Shown in pieces: positions 62,347-64,000 of a stretch of DNA of 64,000 nt. The stretch lies in contig CP012817.1 in the NCBI GenBank assembly GCA_001936135.1, forward strand, positions 3,348,001-3,412,000, in the 5' to 3' direction. How positions within the stretch are numbered: position 1 is the first letter of the stretch; each line of letters opens with the position of its first letter. The position numbers and the translations under genes are program-made. This DNA is from Saccharomycopsis fibuligera x Saccharomycopsis cf. fibuligera. Taxonomy: Eukaryota > Ascomycota > Saccharomycetes > Ascoideales > Saccharomycopsidaceae. The notes beneath the pieces are model-generated. The model did not search any database. It was given only the letters and a program-made list of their open reading frames with translations, and was not told where the DNA came from.

Positions 62347-64000
62347 GTTTAAGTGCTAAAATTATGAGATTGTCTCTTCTGTCTGCACATATGTCTTTCT
62401 TTGGGTTTTCCATAAAAAATGTTAAATTAGTTGCTATTTGATTTCTGGCTGCATGTCTAAGATACAAAAACGGACGATCAAACCACATCAAACTATGAAA
62501 GAAAGAGATGCAGACATATGATCGATCATTTTTTCTGTTTTTTGAAACTAACATTTATTAACTTCTGTTTCCAACCAACTCAAGACGAAACAAGCTGTCG
62601 ATCATGCATGGTCGCCTGGAGTTTCACGCTAAATGTATTATATGGCACGAACGTAAGAGTATTTAACCTGAATGTATTTAACGTATACCGTGTTACGATA
62701 TGTTGCGTGTCTATGGTGAGAGCGTTCGACAGCAAACTAAGAAGTTAATATTTCCAAATGAAAAATGGCGATCTAAGCGGATAGTAGAATCGATAATTGT
62801 GTAGGGAAGAATAAAAGCAACCAAGAATTATTGGAAACCGGCTATTTTTCTGTTGTAATTGATTGCTTGAAGTAATTATACAAATGGCCAGTGGTGCTCT
62901 GCTGTATAGAATACAGCTATCCCTTTGAGATACGTGCTAGCTACCAGTAATTGCAACTATGCGCAGCACACTGTCACTTGACGTTGGCGTTTTACCACGA
63001 TTGAGAATTAGGAGCAACGAAAATTCCTATTCAAAAAATATTTTGAAATGTGATCAAAACAACGAGTTATTCAGATAAAAAGCTACATTATGACATCAAG
63101 TAAGTGTCTCATCCAAGATTCATCCATTCAAGGTGAAATAAGCTGCTTAGTTACAAGAAAAGAAGCAAAACATTTCTTTTGCCGAAAATTAGTAACCTGG
63201 TGTTGTCTTGTTCATTATTGCAGTTGCTGCTGCTTACCCAGCTGTCTTATAGTGTTTCTCTGGAGCCTGAAGCCCGAAGTCCAAAGCAAGAAATCTGGCT
63301 GATAGACCTCGAGCATATATGCTGCGCATTTGGCCATGTTATGAATCTCCTCGCTTTCAGTTTCCTGCATATCCCGCAGCAAGAAGCATCAAACAACTTA
63401 ACATAACATTGCAGCGCATAAGATAGTCTCCAATGACGGGTAATATGTAAACTTTAATTATGAACCGTTACATTTATATGAGCGACAATACCGTCAATTG
63501 CCAGAGTCTCATGTCGACAAATCGGTAATGGTCTTTGGAGGCCATAAACCATTCTCGTATTTTAGGATTGACAGGAGATTTGTTGCTCCAAAGGCGTCTC
63601 CCAGCTATGCTGAACCGGGCTCCAATTCGGGGTCCCTGTCAAAATTTAATCTTGCAAACTAATTGTCTACGGATTATTGTTTCAAGCACTTGGTATTTAT
63701 GAACAATAATAAAGTATCGCACAAAGGCCCGTATGGTTCAGTTGGGTAATCACAAATTTCAAAGGTGTAAGCAATCTCGATAAATATGATAAGCAAATTT
63801 AAAAATATTATTGGCTGTGCAAACAAGCTAGCTACACTCAGATGCTATTCGTCTTTTTCAGTTTTGAGGCACTATAAGTATGCTTCATGCTACTAACACT
63901 CGCCAAATGTTTTAGTCCCTATCTCCTCTGTAAACTTTTTTCTTTCTTGATCTTTTTTTCTTTCGAGTATTATTAAAATAGTTGATAATCTTGTAATCGG

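Larger units (their letters stand above)
58164..64000. other. Gene-free stretch, 5.8 kb, to window end
   Basis: No frame above about 100 codons and none that reads like a known protein. It contains the protease promoter at its left end, an A37 tract (60694-60730), a T19 tract (62328-62346) and a TATA-like element (gagtataaatagcgg, about 60939) with no good frame behind it. I saw no large inverted or tandem repeat by eye. It may be the long promoter of a gene beyond the window, a centromere, or a home for non-coding RNA. Confidence 0.5.

Noticed and set aside
1-64000. Transposons, LTRs or CRISPR arrays
   Set aside because: No transposase, reverse transcriptase or integrase motifs, no LTR pair near the tRNAs, and no regularly spaced repeats were seen.

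Overview
This window looks like nuclear DNA of an ascomycete yeast. The spliceosomal intron has budding-yeast signals, the tRNAs are yeast-type, and the proteins are closest in kind to those of the CUG-Ser (Candida/Lodderomyces) clade. The DNA is AT-rich, with many 20-55 bp poly(A)/poly(T) tracts in spacers, long intergenic regions and proteins rich in Asn/Gln/Ser. CTG codons are scarce in conserved domains; the two I placed (FAH-family residue 67, CCC2 residue just before VLFDKT) sit where Ser is reasonable. Lodderomyces elongisporus or a close relative of the C. parapsilosis group is my best guess, but it is inference. If CTG is read as Ser, some Leu residues quoted here are Ser.

Left part (1-13 kb): the 5' end of an STL1-like MFS transporter running off the left edge; a 4.2 kb gene-free stretch; a leukotriene-A4-hydrolase-type zinc aminopeptidase (LAP2); a low-complexity Asn/Asp/Gln-rich protein of unknown function; and a GC-rich island with a 28 bp perfect palindrome ending in a tRNA-Gly(GCC) gene.

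Middle (13-38 kb): AGM1 (UDP-GlcNAc synthesis for chitin and glycoproteins); CCC2 (copper P-type ATPase with an unusual DKTNT phosphorylation loop); a second identical tRNA-Gly(GCC); a PTEN-type phosphatase (TEP1); a fumarylacetoacetate-hydrolase-family enzyme; PAM17 (mitochondrial import motor); MRPS16 (with one intron) divergent from RRP12 (ribosome assembly); an orphan tail-anchored protein; and a glycerol-3-phosphate dehydrogenase (GPD).

Right part (37-64 kb): PPZ1 (salt/ion-homeostasis phosphatase); a disabled gene for a secreted repeat protein; a RING-PH-VWA scaffold of the STE5/FAR1 type; a large protein combining two cyclic-nucleotide-binding domains, an F-box and leucine-rich repeats; a 14-TM VBA-like transporter; a secreted aspartyl protease; and a 5.8 kb gene-free stretch to the window end.

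The genes are housekeeping or signalling genes with their own promoters. There is no operon-like structure, no intact transposon and no CRISPR. The observations most worth a second look are the broken secreted-repeat gene at 41.2-41.7 kb, the DKTNT variant in CCC2, the CNB-CNB-F-box-LRR fusion, and the structured GC-rich island at 12.5-12.9 kb.
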